From Caldimicrobium sp964595655 (GTDB lineage Bacteria; Desulfobacterota; Thermodesulfobacteria; Thermodesulfobacteriales; Thermodesulfobacteriaceae), in NCBI GenBank assembly GCA_964595655.1, contig CAZQQV010000026.1, positions 1 through 21,698 on the forward strand: DNA of 21,698 nucleotides, given 5' to 3'. This document shows positions 1-8,383 of the stretch, one piece after another. The first letter of the stretch is position 1; each line of letters opens with the position of its first letter. The position numbers and the translations under genes are program-made. The notes beneath the pieces are model-generated. The model was not told the origin of the DNA and did not search any database. It saw nothing but the letters and a program-made list of their open reading frames with translations.

Positions 1-10
1 ATACCTGAAA

Positions 11-39
11 TTGGCAGGGCTCTTTTTTAGTGGTAGAAT
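11..39 (+). promoter_or_regulatory. sigma70-type promoter of the first operon
   Basis: A TTGGCA -35 box (11-16) is separated by 17 bp from a TAGAAT -10 box (34-39), with an extended -10 TG at 31-32. The predicted transcription start is near 46, giving a leader of about 20 nt that holds the Shine-Dalgarno of the first gene. The same TGGTAGAATATAA string occurs upstream of trmB, and TTAGAATATAA occurs upstream of the MFS gene. Confidence 0.6.
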
Positions 40-56
40 ATAAGATTTAAAATTGC

Positions 57-62
57 AGGAGG
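57..62 (+). promoter_or_regulatory. Shine-Dalgarno that fixes the first start
   Basis: AGGAGG lies 5 nt before the ATG at 68. An in-frame TTG at 53 would sit upstream of this site and have no Shine-Dalgarno of its own, so the ATG is the better start. Confidence 0.75.
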
Positions 63-67
63 TAAAA

Positions 68-1771
68 ATGCAGGTTGTGGTTATTGGGGCCAATGCCTGT
101 GGGGCAAAGGCTGCCTGCAGGGTTAAAAGGCTCAATCCTAAGGCAGAGGTAATCCTTATTGACAAAGACGATCTCATTTCCTATGGAGCCTGTGGAATTC
201 CCTATTTTGTCTCAGGGGATATCCCCCATGAAAATGCCTTGAGGGAGACTTCCTTTCATGTAGTGAGAGACGAAAAATTTTTTCGCAATGCCAAGGGGTT
301 AACTGTTTTGACTAAAACCCTTGCAGAAGAGATTGACAGAAAGAGAAAAACTGTAAAGGTGCGCTATCTTGACACAAATAAAACTGAAGAGATTCCCTAT
401 GATAAGCTGGTTATAGCCACAGGGTCTATTCCCCGCACCCTGAATGTTCCAGGAATGGATCTTCAAGGAGTTTATACCCTTTCAAATCTACACAAGGCTA
501 TAGAAATCAAGGAAAAAATTGCAAGGGGTGAGGTTGAAAGGCCCCTTGTAATAGGGGCTGGCCTTATTGGTATTGAGATGACAGAGGCCTTTTCTGATCT
601 CTGGGGGCTTCCTGTAACGCTTCTTGAATATTTCCCACAGGTTTTACCCCGAAACCTTGATCCCTTTACCGCAAGAATTGTTGAAAAGCACTTGCGTGAT
701 AAGGGGGTAAGGGTTGTTCTTAATGCAAGGATCAAGGAAATTGTAGGTAAAGATGGAAAGGTTGTTGGGGTTCAAACTGAGGGAGAGTTTTATCCAGCTG
801 ATCTTGTGCTTGTTGCTGTGGGGGTGCAGCCTAATTCTGAGCTGGCTAAAAAGGCAGGTCTTCTTATCTCCCCTCTAACAGGTGGTATTGTTGTAAATGA
901 AAGGCTTCAGACATCAGATCCTGATATTTATGCTGGAGGCGATTGCATTGAGATCACCCATCTCATCACCGGGAAAAAGGTGGTTATGCCCATGGGCTCC
1001 TTAGCTAATAGGCAGGGAAGGGTTATTGGAACGAACATTTCAGGGGGTATGGCTACCTTTAAAGGAACGGTAGGGGCCTTTATCATGAAGTGTTTTGATC
1101 TTGCAGTTGGGGGAGTTGGGCTTACCCTTTCTCAGGCAAAGGCTGAGGGATTTTCTGCAAGTTATGCCCTGAATAACCAGACTGAGAGGTCCCATTTTTA
1201 TCCAGATGCCAAATATGCCTATTATGCCCTTATTTTTGACAAAACTACTACAAGGGTGCTTGGATTTCAGGCAGTTGGCCCCTTTACAGATGGAACCCTG
1301 GCAAGAATTCATGCTATATCAAGCATCCTTCCCTATAAACCCCTTGTTGAAGATCTTATAAATCTTGAACTTGCCTATTCTCCCCCCTTTAACTCTGCCC
1401 TTGATCCCATTCATGATACCGCCCATGTGGCAGATAATATTATTCACGGTCTTTTTGAGCCTATGGACTGGGAGGAGGTTTTAAAACGGATGAAAGAGGG
1501 AGATCCCAACTCTCTGATTATTGATCTTCGCCATCCCAAAGAGGCAGAGTATAATGTGAAAAACTTTTCCAATGTCAAACATATCCTTTATCAGGAATTC
1601 AGATACCACCTCGATGAAATCCCAAGAGACAAAGATATTATTCTTATCTGTAATTCCTCTCGCAGGGCCTATGAGGTTGCAAGAATTCTTAAAGCTGGAG
1701 GTTTTGAGAGGGTCTATCTGCCTCTTGGAGGGATCAGCTTCCCAAGAAGATGGGGAGAGCCTGTCAAATGA
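68..1771 (+). CDS. CoA-disulfide/persulfide reductase with C-terminal rhodanese domain
   Basis: This is a cytosolic FAD- and NAD(P)H-dependent pyridine-nucleotide-disulfide oxidoreductase of the CoA-disulfide reductase/NADH oxidase family, 567 aa from the ATG at 68. The N-terminal dinucleotide motif reads VVVIGANACGAKAA. The redox cysteine is Cys42 in SYGACGIPYF, the single-Cys active site typical of CoA-disulfide reductases. A second nucleotide-binding motif is PLVIGAGLIGIE, and the family signature SPPFNSALDP follows the core. From about residue 470 there is a rhodanese domain with Cys528 in the loop CNSSRR. Such fusions in other bacteria reduce persulfides, polysulfides or CoA-disulfide and are linked to sulfur or thiosulfate use, which is the inferred role here. 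The gene follows a good promoter, and its stop overlaps the start of hisS by 4 bp. The exact substrate cannot be read from sequence. Confidence 0.88.
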   Translation: MQVVVIGANACGAKAACRVKRLNPKAEVILIDKDDLISYGACGIPYFVSGDIPHENALRETSFHVVRDEKFFRNAKGLTVLTKTLAEEIDRKRKTVKVRYLDTNKTEEIPYDKLVIATGSIPRTLNVPGMDLQGVYTLSNLHKAIEIKEKIARGEVERPLVIGAGLIGIEMTEAFSDLWGLPVTLLEYFPQVLPRNLDPFTARIVEKHLRDKGVRVVLNARIKEIVGKDGKVVGVQTEGEFYPADLVLVAVGVQPNSELAKKAGLLISPLTGGIVVNERLQTSDPDIYAGGDCIEITHLITGKKVVMPMGSLANRQGRVIGTNISGGMATFKGTVGAFIMKCFDLAVGGVGLTLSQAKAEGFSASYALNNQTERSHFYPDAKYAYYALIFDKTTTRVLGFQAVGPFTDGTLARIHAISSILPYKPLVEDLINLELAYSPPFNSALDPIHDTAHVADNIIHGLFEPMDWEEVLKRMKEGDPNSLIIDLRHPKEAEYNVKNFSNVKHILYQEFRYHLDEIPRDKDIILICNSSRRAYEVARILKAGGFERVYLPLGGISFPRRWGEPVK

Positions 1772-3048
1772 AGCTTCAGGCTGTAAGAGGTTTTAAAGAC
1801 TGGCTTCCTGAAGAGGCTGTAAAATACCAATATCTCATTGACCTTGCAAGAAAGGAACTAAAGCTTGCCAATTTTCAGGAAATAAAAATTCCCGTTCTTG
1901 AAAAAACAGAGCTTTTTGTGCGCTCAATTGGAGAGGTAACAGATATTGTTCAAAAGGAGACCTATACCTTTGAAGATAGAAACAAAGAGCTTTTAACTCT
2001 CAGGCCAGAGGCTACTGCTGGGATTTGTAGAATGGTGATAGAGCATGGCCTTTACATGAGGCCAAAACCCTTAAGGCTCTTTTTTATTGGCCCAATGTTT
2101 CGCCATGAAAGGCCTCAAAAGGGAAGGTTGAGGGAATTCTTTCAAATTGATGTGGAATTTATGGGAAATCTTACTCCCTATTATGAAGTGGAACTCCTTG
2201 AGCTTGCCCTAAAAATTCTCAAAAAACCCCTTTCTGATGAAAGGGATCCCTTTACCCTTGAGATAAATAGCCTTGGTTGTCCTGTCTGCAGGCCGGCTTT
2301 CAGGGAATATCTTTTAAAGGCCCTTGAGCGGGAAAAAGAAAGACTCTGTGAAACCTGTAAAGAGAGGCTTTCAAGAAATCCCCTTCGCATTCTTGACTGC
2401 AAAAAGGGGTCCTGCAAAGAGGTGGTGAGGGAGTTAAAGCCCCTTTCTGATTTCTGGTGTGAAGAGTGTAAGAAGCATTTTGAGGAGCTTACAGGTCTTC
2501 TTGAGGAAAGAGGGCTTTTCTATAAGATAAATCCCTATCTGGTTCGCGGGCTTGATTATTATGTGAGAACCATCTTTGAGATTAAGGGAGAGGGGCTTGG
2601 GGCACAGGATACCGTTTGTGCTGGAGGAAGGTATGATTATCTCATCAAGGAATTAGGAGGCCAAGAGCTTCCTGCAACCGGTTTTGCCATAGGGCTTGAA
2701 AGATGGGCTCTTTGTGTTTTTGGAGAAAGAGACTTAGATGAAAGGCTTTCAAAGGAGCTTAAACCCCTTGTTATTCTTATACCCCTGGGAAAGCAAGCAA
2801 AAGTTAAGGGGCTTTCTCTAATTAGTGAATTAAGAGAAAGAGGCATAAAAAGCTTTGCCTTTTTTGAGGAAAGAAGCCTTAAGGCTACCCTTCGTGAAGC
2901 TGACAAACTGGGAGCATCCTTTGTGCTGATTCTTGGCGAGGATGAGTTAAAGGAGAACAAAATTATATTAAAAGATATGAGACAGGGCAGCCAGGAAAAA
3001 ATCTCTTTCCATGAAATCTTTGAGCGCTTATCAGGGATTAGGGAGTGA
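1768..3048 (+). CDS. hisS: Histidyl-tRNA synthetase
   Basis: This class II aminoacyl-tRNA synthetase charges tRNA-His with histidine in the cytoplasm. It is 426 aa, the usual length. Visible motifs are TLRPEATAG (77-85), motif 2 FRHERPQKGRLREF (111-124), the histidine-binding segment LVRGLDYYVRTIFEI (258-272), the GGRYD segment (286-290) and motif 3 GFAIGLERW (305-313). An anticodon-binding domain follows from about residue 328. The insertion domain has paired cysteines (171/174, 194/197, 211/216, 231/234), as in many bacterial HisRS. The class II catalytic motifs are intact, arguing against the HisZ paralogue. I chose the ATG at 1768, which forms an ATGA overlap with the upstream stop and is preceded by GGGGAG; an in-frame ATG at 1750 lies before that site. 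Confidence 0.95.
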   Translation: MKLQAVRGFKDWLPEEAVKYQYLIDLARKELKLANFQEIKIPVLEKTELFVRSIGEVTDIVQKETYTFEDRNKELLTLRPEATAGICRMVIEHGLYMRPKPLRLFFIGPMFRHERPQKGRLREFFQIDVEFMGNLTPYYEVELLELALKILKKPLSDERDPFTLEINSLGCPVCRPAFREYLLKALEREKERLCETCKERLSRNPLRILDCKKGSCKEVVRELKPLSDFWCEECKKHFEELTGLLEERGLFYKINPYLVRGLDYYVRTIFEIKGEGLGAQDTVCAGGRYDYLIKELGGQELPATGFAIGLERWALCVFGERDLDERLSKELKPLVILIPLGKQAKVKGLSLISELRERGIKSFAFFEERSLKATLREADKLGASFVLILGEDELKENKIILKDMRQGSQEKISFHEIFERLSGIRE

Positions 3049-4532
3049 ACATCTATCCAGAAAGGCATGAATTTTTAAAAATTTCAGAGACCTGTAATCT
3101 CATTCCTCTTTATGTGGAAATTCCTGCGGATCTTGAAACTCCCCTTTCCCTTTTTTACAAGCTTTTTCACGGAGAAAGGCATATTTTTCTTCTTGAGAGT
3201 ATGGAGGGGCCTGAAAAATGGGCTCGCTTCAGTTTCATCGGCTTTGACCCTTTTTTAATTTTTAAAAGTAAAGGAAATAAAGTTGAAATTTCCGGAATCA
3301 GGGAAAAGACCCTTTTCACAGAGGATCCTCTCTCAGAACTACGAAAGCTTTTTTTTCAATTTAAAACCCCTGTAATTAAGGATCTTCCAAGATTCTGGGG
3401 CGGGGCAGTTGGGTATGTAGCCTATGAAATGGTCTCCTTTTTTGAGAAAAGGGTCCCAAGGGCCAAAGATACCCTCAATTTTCACGATCTTTATTTCATT
3501 TTCCCCAAAAAACTCCTTATTTATGATCGCCTAAGACACTCCTATATCATCGTACAGCTTCTTTTAATTGAGAATGAGGATAGAGAAAAGGCTTATCGTG
3601 AGGGAAAAAAAGAGCTTATGGGTTTTGTAAAATCTTTAAAAGGGAAAAAATTAAAAATTCCAAGGCTTAAAAAGGGCTTAAAACTTTTTTCTGAGCTTGA
3701 GAAAGAGCAATTTCTTCATATGGTTTTAAGGGCAAAGGAGTATATTTCTTCTGGGGATGTGATTCAGGTAGTTCTTTCGCAGAGATTTTTTATTGAGGAT
3801 GAGATTTTGGAAAATCCTTATACCTCTTTTTACCTCTATCGGGGCCTAAGAAAGATTAATCCCTCACCCTATATGTTTTATCTTTGCTTTGAGGATGAAT
3901 TTCTCATTGGGGCTTCTCCTGAGATTCTTGTTAGGGTTGAAGACAAGATGGTTGAAACAAGGCCTATTGCAGGCACGCGAAGAAGGGGGCTAACTGAGGA
4001 GGAAGATCTTGCCCTGGAAAGAGAATTGAGGCATGATGAAAAGGAGCTTGCTGAACATATTATGCTTGTTGATCTTGGAAGAAATGACCTTGGAAGGGTC
4101 TCCAAATACGGAACTGTTGATGTATATGAACTCCTTGTGGTGGAGAGATATTCCCATGTGATGCACCTTGTATCAGGGGTTAGGGGAATATTGAAGGATG
4201 AGGAGGATATGTTTTCAGCCTTTAGGGCCTGTTTTCCTGCAGGCACTGTCTCAGGGGCCCCAAAAATCCGTGCCATGGAAATAATTTCCGAGCTTGAGGA
4301 AAGAGCAAGAGGCCCTTATGCTGGGGCTGTTGGCTACTTTGGATTTTCTCAAAATATGGATTTCTGTATTACCATAAGAACCTTTTTTCAGAAAAAAAAT
4401 CGTTTATATTTACAGGCTGGAGCAGGAATTGTTGCAGACTCTGTGCCAGAAAGGGAATTTGAAGAAACCATAAACAAAGCCAAAGCCCTTGAAAGGGCCT
4501 TGAAGCTCTTTGAAGAGGGCTATTTCCTATGA
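3045..4532 (+). CDS. trpE: Anthranilate synthase component I
   Basis: The aminase subunit of anthranilate synthase converts chorismate and ammonia to anthranilate, the first step of tryptophan synthesis. It has 495 aa and starts with GTG in a GTGA overlap with hisS, with AGGGA 7 nt upstream. The N-terminal LLES motif (49-52) belongs to the tryptophan feedback site. The chorismate-binding domain shows GDVIQVVLSQRF (237-248), IGASPE (288-293), TRPIAGTRRRG (305-315), LVDLGRNDLGRV (341-352), FPAGTVSGAPKIRA (397-410) and GAGIVADSVPEREF (459-472). The LLES motif and the adjacent TrpG subunit favour TrpE over PabB. No other trp gene follows, so the rest of the pathway must lie elsewhere. Confidence 0.93.
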   Translation: MNIYPERHEFLKISETCNLIPLYVEIPADLETPLSLFYKLFHGERHIFLLESMEGPEKWARFSFIGFDPFLIFKSKGNKVEISGIREKTLFTEDPLSELRKLFFQFKTPVIKDLPRFWGGAVGYVAYEMVSFFEKRVPRAKDTLNFHDLYFIFPKKLLIYDRLRHSYIIVQLLLIENEDREKAYREGKKELMGFVKSLKGKKLKIPRLKKGLKLFSELEKEQFLHMVLRAKEYISSGDVIQVVLSQRFFIEDEILENPYTSFYLYRGLRKINPSPYMFYLCFEDEFLIGASPEILVRVEDKMVETRPIAGTRRRGLTEEEDLALERELRHDEKELAEHIMLVDLGRNDLGRVSKYGTVDVYELLVVERYSHVMHLVSGVRGILKDEEDMFSAFRACFPAGTVSGAPKIRAMEIISELEERARGPYAGAVGYFGFSQNMDFCITIRTFFQKKNRLYLQAGAGIVADSVPEREFEETINKAKALERALKLFEEGYFL

Positions 4533-5191
4533 AGGGCTCCCTTAAAAAGGTTTTGATAATTGACAATTACGATTCCTTTACCTATAATCTTGTTCAGCTT
4601 GTGGGAATTATGGTTGAGAGGCTCTGGCAGGGTGAAATCCATGTATATCGGAATGATGCAATAACCCTTGAGGAGATTGAAAAACTCTCTCCCACGCATA
4701 TTATTATCTCACCCGGGCCGTGCAGTCCTAAGGAATCGGGGCTTTCTGTGAAAATCATTCAAAGCTTTGCTGGCAAAATTCCCATTCTTGGAGTTTGCCT
4801 TGGACATCAATGCATTGCCTATGCCTTTGGAGGAAAAATTGTAAGGGCAAAAAGGCTTATGCATGGCAAAACTTCCCAGATTTATCACGATGGAAAAGGA
4901 GTTTTTAAAGGGCTTCCTCAACCCTTTTCAGCCATGCGTTATCACTCTCTTGCAGTAGATCCTGAAAGCCTTCCTGAGGATTTTGAAATTTCAGCAAGAA
5001 GTGAAGATGGTGAAATCATGGGTATAAGGCATAAGGTTTATCCCCTTGAGGGGGTTCAATTTCACCCTGAATCTATTGGAACTTCCCTTGCGACCTGGAT
5101 GAAACTAAAAAAGCCCCCTGTGGAATGGGATTTTGAAAGTGATGAAATTCCCGAAGGAGTTCGACTTTTGAGAAACTTTATTTCAAACTGA
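4529..5191 (+). CDS. trpG: Anthranilate synthase component II (glutamine amidotransferase)
   Basis: This class I glutamine amidotransferase subunit supplies ammonia from glutamine to TrpE. It is 220 aa and starts in an ATGA overlap with trpE. Key features are the oxyanion segment SPGPCSP (61-67), nucleophile Cys90 in GVCLGHQ, and His179/Glu181 in GVQFHPES. HGKTSQI (112-118) and MRYHSLAV (136-143) are also typical. The protein is about 25-30 residues longer than common TrpG. The extra residues, WMKLKKPPVEWDFESDE and neighbours, lie between the catalytic HPES segment and the terminal LLRNF helix. It could also serve p-aminobenzoate synthesis as PabA; folK lies downstream in the same run, but no pabB is visible. 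Confidence 0.92.
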   Translation: MKGSLKKVLIIDNYDSFTYNLVQLVGIMVERLWQGEIHVYRNDAITLEEIEKLSPTHIIISPGPCSPKESGLSVKIIQSFAGKIPILGVCLGHQCIAYAFGGKIVRAKRLMHGKTSQIYHDGKGVFKGLPQPFSAMRYHSLAVDPESLPEDFEISARSEDGEIMGIRHKVYPLEGVQFHPESIGTSLATWMKLKKPPVEWDFESDEIPEGVRLLRNFISN

Positions 5192-5192
5192 A

Positions 5193-5909
5193 ATGTTTTT
5201 CAAAATTTCTGAGATTTTTAGAAATTTTCTTTTGTGGCTTTACATTCTTATAACAGTTCCCCTTTTTGGAACCCTTGCCATAATTACGAAGTGGCATTTT
5301 TGGGCAAGGCTATGGTGTGAGCTTTTGCTTAAAATTCTTGGAATAAGGATAAGGGTTTTTGCAGAAAATTGGCCAGAAAAAGGAAAAAACTATGTTTTTA
5401 TGTGTAATCACCAAAGCCAGCTTGATATACCTGTCCTTGAAAGGGTTTTAAAGGATTATAATATTCGCTTTCTTGCCAAAAAGAGCCTCTTTGATATTCC
5501 CTTTTTTGGCTGGGGAATCAAAGCCCTTGGATATGTCCCTGTTGAGAGGGAGGACCCAAAGGAGGGGCTTAAGAGCCTTCTTGCCTGCGTAGAAAAATTG
5601 AAGGAGGGCTTTTCATTGGTTGTTTTTCCAGAGGGAACGAGAAGTAGAACTGGAGAATTGCTCCCCTTTAAAATCGGGGGATTTCTTATTCCCATAAAAG
5701 CGGGAGTTCCTGTTTGTCCTGTTGCTATCTGGGGAACCATTGAAATTCTTCCAAAGGGAAGTCTCTGGATGAAATTAAAAAAAAGGGAAGTCAAGGTTTA
5801 CATAGGGCCTGTTATTGATGTTTCTGGGCTAACACTAAAAGATAAAAATCTTTTGGCAGAAAGGGTAAGAGAGGCCCTTCTTAAGGGCCTTGAAAAAATA
5901 AAAGCTTAA
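5193..5909 (+). CDS. plsC: 1-acyl-sn-glycerol-3-phosphate acyltransferase
   Basis: This membrane-associated acyltransferase makes phosphatidic acid from lysophosphatidic acid in phospholipid synthesis. It is 238 aa, the usual length. A hydrophobic N-terminal segment spans about residues 11-32. The catalytic NHX4D box is NHQSQLD (72-78), the FPEGTR glycerol-phosphate box is at 145-150, and GVPVCPVAIWG (171-181) is the fourth conserved block. The ATG follows the trpG stop by 1 bp without a clear Shine-Dalgarno, suggesting translation coupled to trpG. Acyl-donor preference cannot be read from sequence. Confidence 0.9.
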   Translation: MFFKISEIFRNFLLWLYILITVPLFGTLAIITKWHFWARLWCELLLKILGIRIRVFAENWPEKGKNYVFMCNHQSQLDIPVLERVLKDYNIRFLAKKSLFDIPFFGWGIKALGYVPVEREDPKEGLKSLLACVEKLKEGFSLVVFPEGTRSRTGELLPFKIGGFLIPIKAGVPVCPVAIWGTIEILPKGSLWMKLKKREVKVYIGPVIDVSGLTLKDKNLLAERVREALLKGLEKIKA

Positions 5910-5922
5910 AGAGGGGTCAGAA

Positions 5923-8325
5923 ATGGGTGAGGTAGTGGTTGTATCCTTAGAGGAAGAGCTTAAGGAGAGTTATCTTGACTATGCGATGAGTGTAATTGTG
6001 GGAAGAGCCCTTCCTGATGTAAGGGACGGGCTAAAGCCTGTTCAGAGGCGCATTCTTTATGCCATGTATGAAACGGGAAATGATTGGAACAAGCCTTACA
6101 GAAAGAGTGCAAGGGTTGTGGGAGAGGTAATCGGAAAATATCATCCCCATGGAGATATGCCGGTTTATGAGGCCATTGTAAGAATGGCCCAGGATTTTAC
6201 TATGAGATACCCTTTAATTGACGGGCAGGGGAACTTTGGCTCCATTGATGGAGATGCTCCAGCCCAGATGCGCTACACCGAGGTAAGACTTACCCGTCTT
6301 GCCCACGAACTTCTTGCAGATATTGATAAAGAGACCGTAGAATTTGTCCCCAACTATGACAACACTTTAAAAGAGCCTGTAGTTCTTCCTTCCAAAATCC
6401 CCAATCTTCTCATAAATGGATCCTCAGGCATTGCTGTGGGTATGGCAACCAACATCCCACCTCACAATCTCTCAGAGGTTGTGGATGCCCTTATTGCACT
6501 TCTTAGAAATCCCGAGCTTTCGGTAGAGGACCTCATGCAATACATAAAGGGGCCTGATTTTCCAACCGGGGCATATATAGTGGGAATTGATGGTATAAAA
6601 AAGGCCTATGAAACAGGAAAGGGCATTATAAAACTTAGGGCCAAATATAAAGTTGAAAAAGAAAAAGACAAAGTGAAACTGGTTTTTACCGAGATTCCCT
6701 ATCAGGTAAACAAAGCCAAAGTTGTGGAGAAAATTGCAGAACTTGTAAGGGACAAAAAAATTGAGGGTATTGCAGACATAAGGGATGAGTCTGATAGAGA
6801 GGGAATAAGGGTTGTTGTTGAGTTGAAAAAGGAGTGGTCTCAGGCTCCCCATACTATTGCAAGAGAACTCTTTTCTTTAACTCCTCTTGAAACAAGTTTT
6901 GGAATAATCTTTCTTGCCCTTGTTCAGGGAAGACCTGAGGTTCTCAATCTCAAGGAAATGCTTCAGCACTTCCTTAATTGGAGAAGAACCGTTATTATTC
7001 GTCGAACCCAATATGATTTGAAAAAAGCCAGGGAAAGGGCTCATATTCTTGAAGGCTTTCTAAAGGCCCTTCAACATCTGGATGAAATCATTGAATTGAT
7101 TAAGACCTCAGATACTCCAAAGACCGCTAAAGAGAGATTAATGGAGCGCTTTGGTTTTAGTGAAATTCAGGCCCAGGAAATTCTTAATTTAAGGCTTCAG
7201 AGGCTTACTGCCCTTGAAAGGGAAAAAATTCTTCTTGAGTATGAAGAACTGCAAAGGGCTATAAGTTATTATGAAAAAATTCTAACCCATGAACCAACTC
7301 TTCTTTCTGTCCTTGAAGAGGAACTGAAGGAAATAAAGGAACGTTATGGAGATGAGAGAAGAACAATCATTCTTGAAAGAGAGGTGGAGATTGTAGAAGA
7401 GGAAAAACCGGTTGAGGAGGTTTTGCTTTTTGTCAGTGAAGAGGGCTACATCCGAAAGATTTCCTTAGAGCAATTTTCCACTCAGAAAAAGGGTGGAAAG
7501 GGTGTTTTGGCCTTTTCAGGAGAGGAGCGATTAAAGACAGCTCTTCAGACCTATGGAGAAAAGGAAATCCTCGTCTTTACCAAAGAGGGTAAAGTTTATC
7601 CTCTGGATTTAAAGCAAATCCCCCTATCTGGAAGGCAAACGAGGGGCACCCATATTAAAAACTTTATATCATCCTTTGAAGGTGAGGTTTCCTTTCTTTT
7701 GCCTTTGGAAAAAGAGGGATATCTTTTTCTCATAACCAGAAAAGGGCTTGTAAAAAAGATATCCTTTGAGGAGTTAAAGGGCTTAAGAAAAAGCGGAAGC
7801 ACTGTGATTAATCTTAAAAAGGAGGATGCCCTTATTGATGGAAAGATTACCAGTGGTAAGGACAGCTTGCTCATCGTTACTAAAAAAGGCCTTGCTTTGC
7901 ATTTTAGCGAAGAAGAAGTCAGAGCCATGGGAAGGCAAGCAGAGGGAGTTATTGGGATAAGACTTGAAGAAGGCGACGAGGTCATTGCTATGCTTAAAGG
8001 TGAGGAGGGAGCCTATCTTTTTACCATCACAGCAAAGGGCTTTGGCAAAAAGACCCCTATTAAAGAATTTCGTCTTCAGGGAAGGGGAGGAAAGGGAATA
8101 ACTGCGCATGCTTTAACAGAAAAAACAGGCCCTCTTTCAGCTGCAGAGCTTTTAAAGGAGGGAGAAGAAATTATGATTTTTGCTTCTTCAGGAAAAAGTA
8201 TCAGAATTGAGGAAAAGGAGATACCCAATCAGGGAAGAAGCACCAAAGGAGTTAGACTTATCACACTTCTTCCAGGGGAAACTGTTACAGGTGTTGCCAA
8301 AATCTTTTCCAATTCAAAGAAGTAA
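5923..8325 (+). CDS. gyrA: DNA gyrase subunit A
   Basis: The breakage-reunion subunit of the type II topoisomerase that introduces negative supercoils, 800 aa. The start has GAGGGG 6 nt upstream. The N-terminal winged-helix region includes LPDVRDGLKPVQRRILYAM (30-48) and the catalytic Tyr118 in AQMRYTE. The GyrA box QKKGGKG (521-527) begins a C-terminal beta-pinwheel with repeated blade motifs, including a late QGRGGKG. This supports gyrase rather than topoisomerase IV. The quinolone-pocket helix reads HPHGDMPVYE (74-83): the serine position (E. coli Ser83) is Met79 and the next residue is Pro80, while the acidic position (Asp87) is Glu83. No gyrB is in the window. Confidence 0.93.
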   Translation: MGEVVVVSLEEELKESYLDYAMSVIVGRALPDVRDGLKPVQRRILYAMYETGNDWNKPYRKSARVVGEVIGKYHPHGDMPVYEAIVRMAQDFTMRYPLIDGQGNFGSIDGDAPAQMRYTEVRLTRLAHELLADIDKETVEFVPNYDNTLKEPVVLPSKIPNLLINGSSGIAVGMATNIPPHNLSEVVDALIALLRNPELSVEDLMQYIKGPDFPTGAYIVGIDGIKKAYETGKGIIKLRAKYKVEKEKDKVKLVFTEIPYQVNKAKVVEKIAELVRDKKIEGIADIRDESDREGIRVVVELKKEWSQAPHTIARELFSLTPLETSFGIIFLALVQGRPEVLNLKEMLQHFLNWRRTVIIRRTQYDLKKARERAHILEGFLKALQHLDEIIELIKTSDTPKTAKERLMERFGFSEIQAQEILNLRLQRLTALEREKILLEYEELQRAISYYEKILTHEPTLLSVLEEELKEIKERYGDERRTIILEREVEIVEEEKPVEEVLLFVSEEGYIRKISLEQFSTQKKGGKGVLAFSGEERLKTALQTYGEKEILVFTKEGKVYPLDLKQIPLSGRQTRGTHIKNFISSFEGEVSFLLPLEKEGYLFLITRKGLVKKISFEELKGLRKSGSTVINLKKEDALIDGKITSGKDSLLIVTKKGLALHFSEEEVRAMGRQAEGVIGIRLEEGDEVIAMLKGEEGAYLFTITAKGFGKKTPIKEFRLQGRGGKGITAHALTEKTGPLSAAELLKEGEEIMIFASSGKSIRIEEKEIPNQGRSTKGVRLITLLPGETVTGVAKIFSNSKK

Positions 8326-8383
8326 AATTGTAATGGAGAAAAATTATGTTATTTTTTAAGAGAAATTATTCAGGGGGACTGCA

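Noticed and set aside
53..67. TTG start for the first gene
   Set aside because: It precedes the AGGAGG site; the ATG at 68 has correct spacing and matches the family N-terminus.
7596..8109. Long minus-strand frames inside gyrA and other genes
   Set aside because: They are antisense shadows of clear genes, without ribosome-binding sites or recognisable domains.
8326..8383. Separate promoter before the inositol phosphate synthase gene
   Set aside because: TTGTAA and TTATTT can be paired only with a 15-bp spacer and weak boxes; readthrough from gyrA is equally likely.
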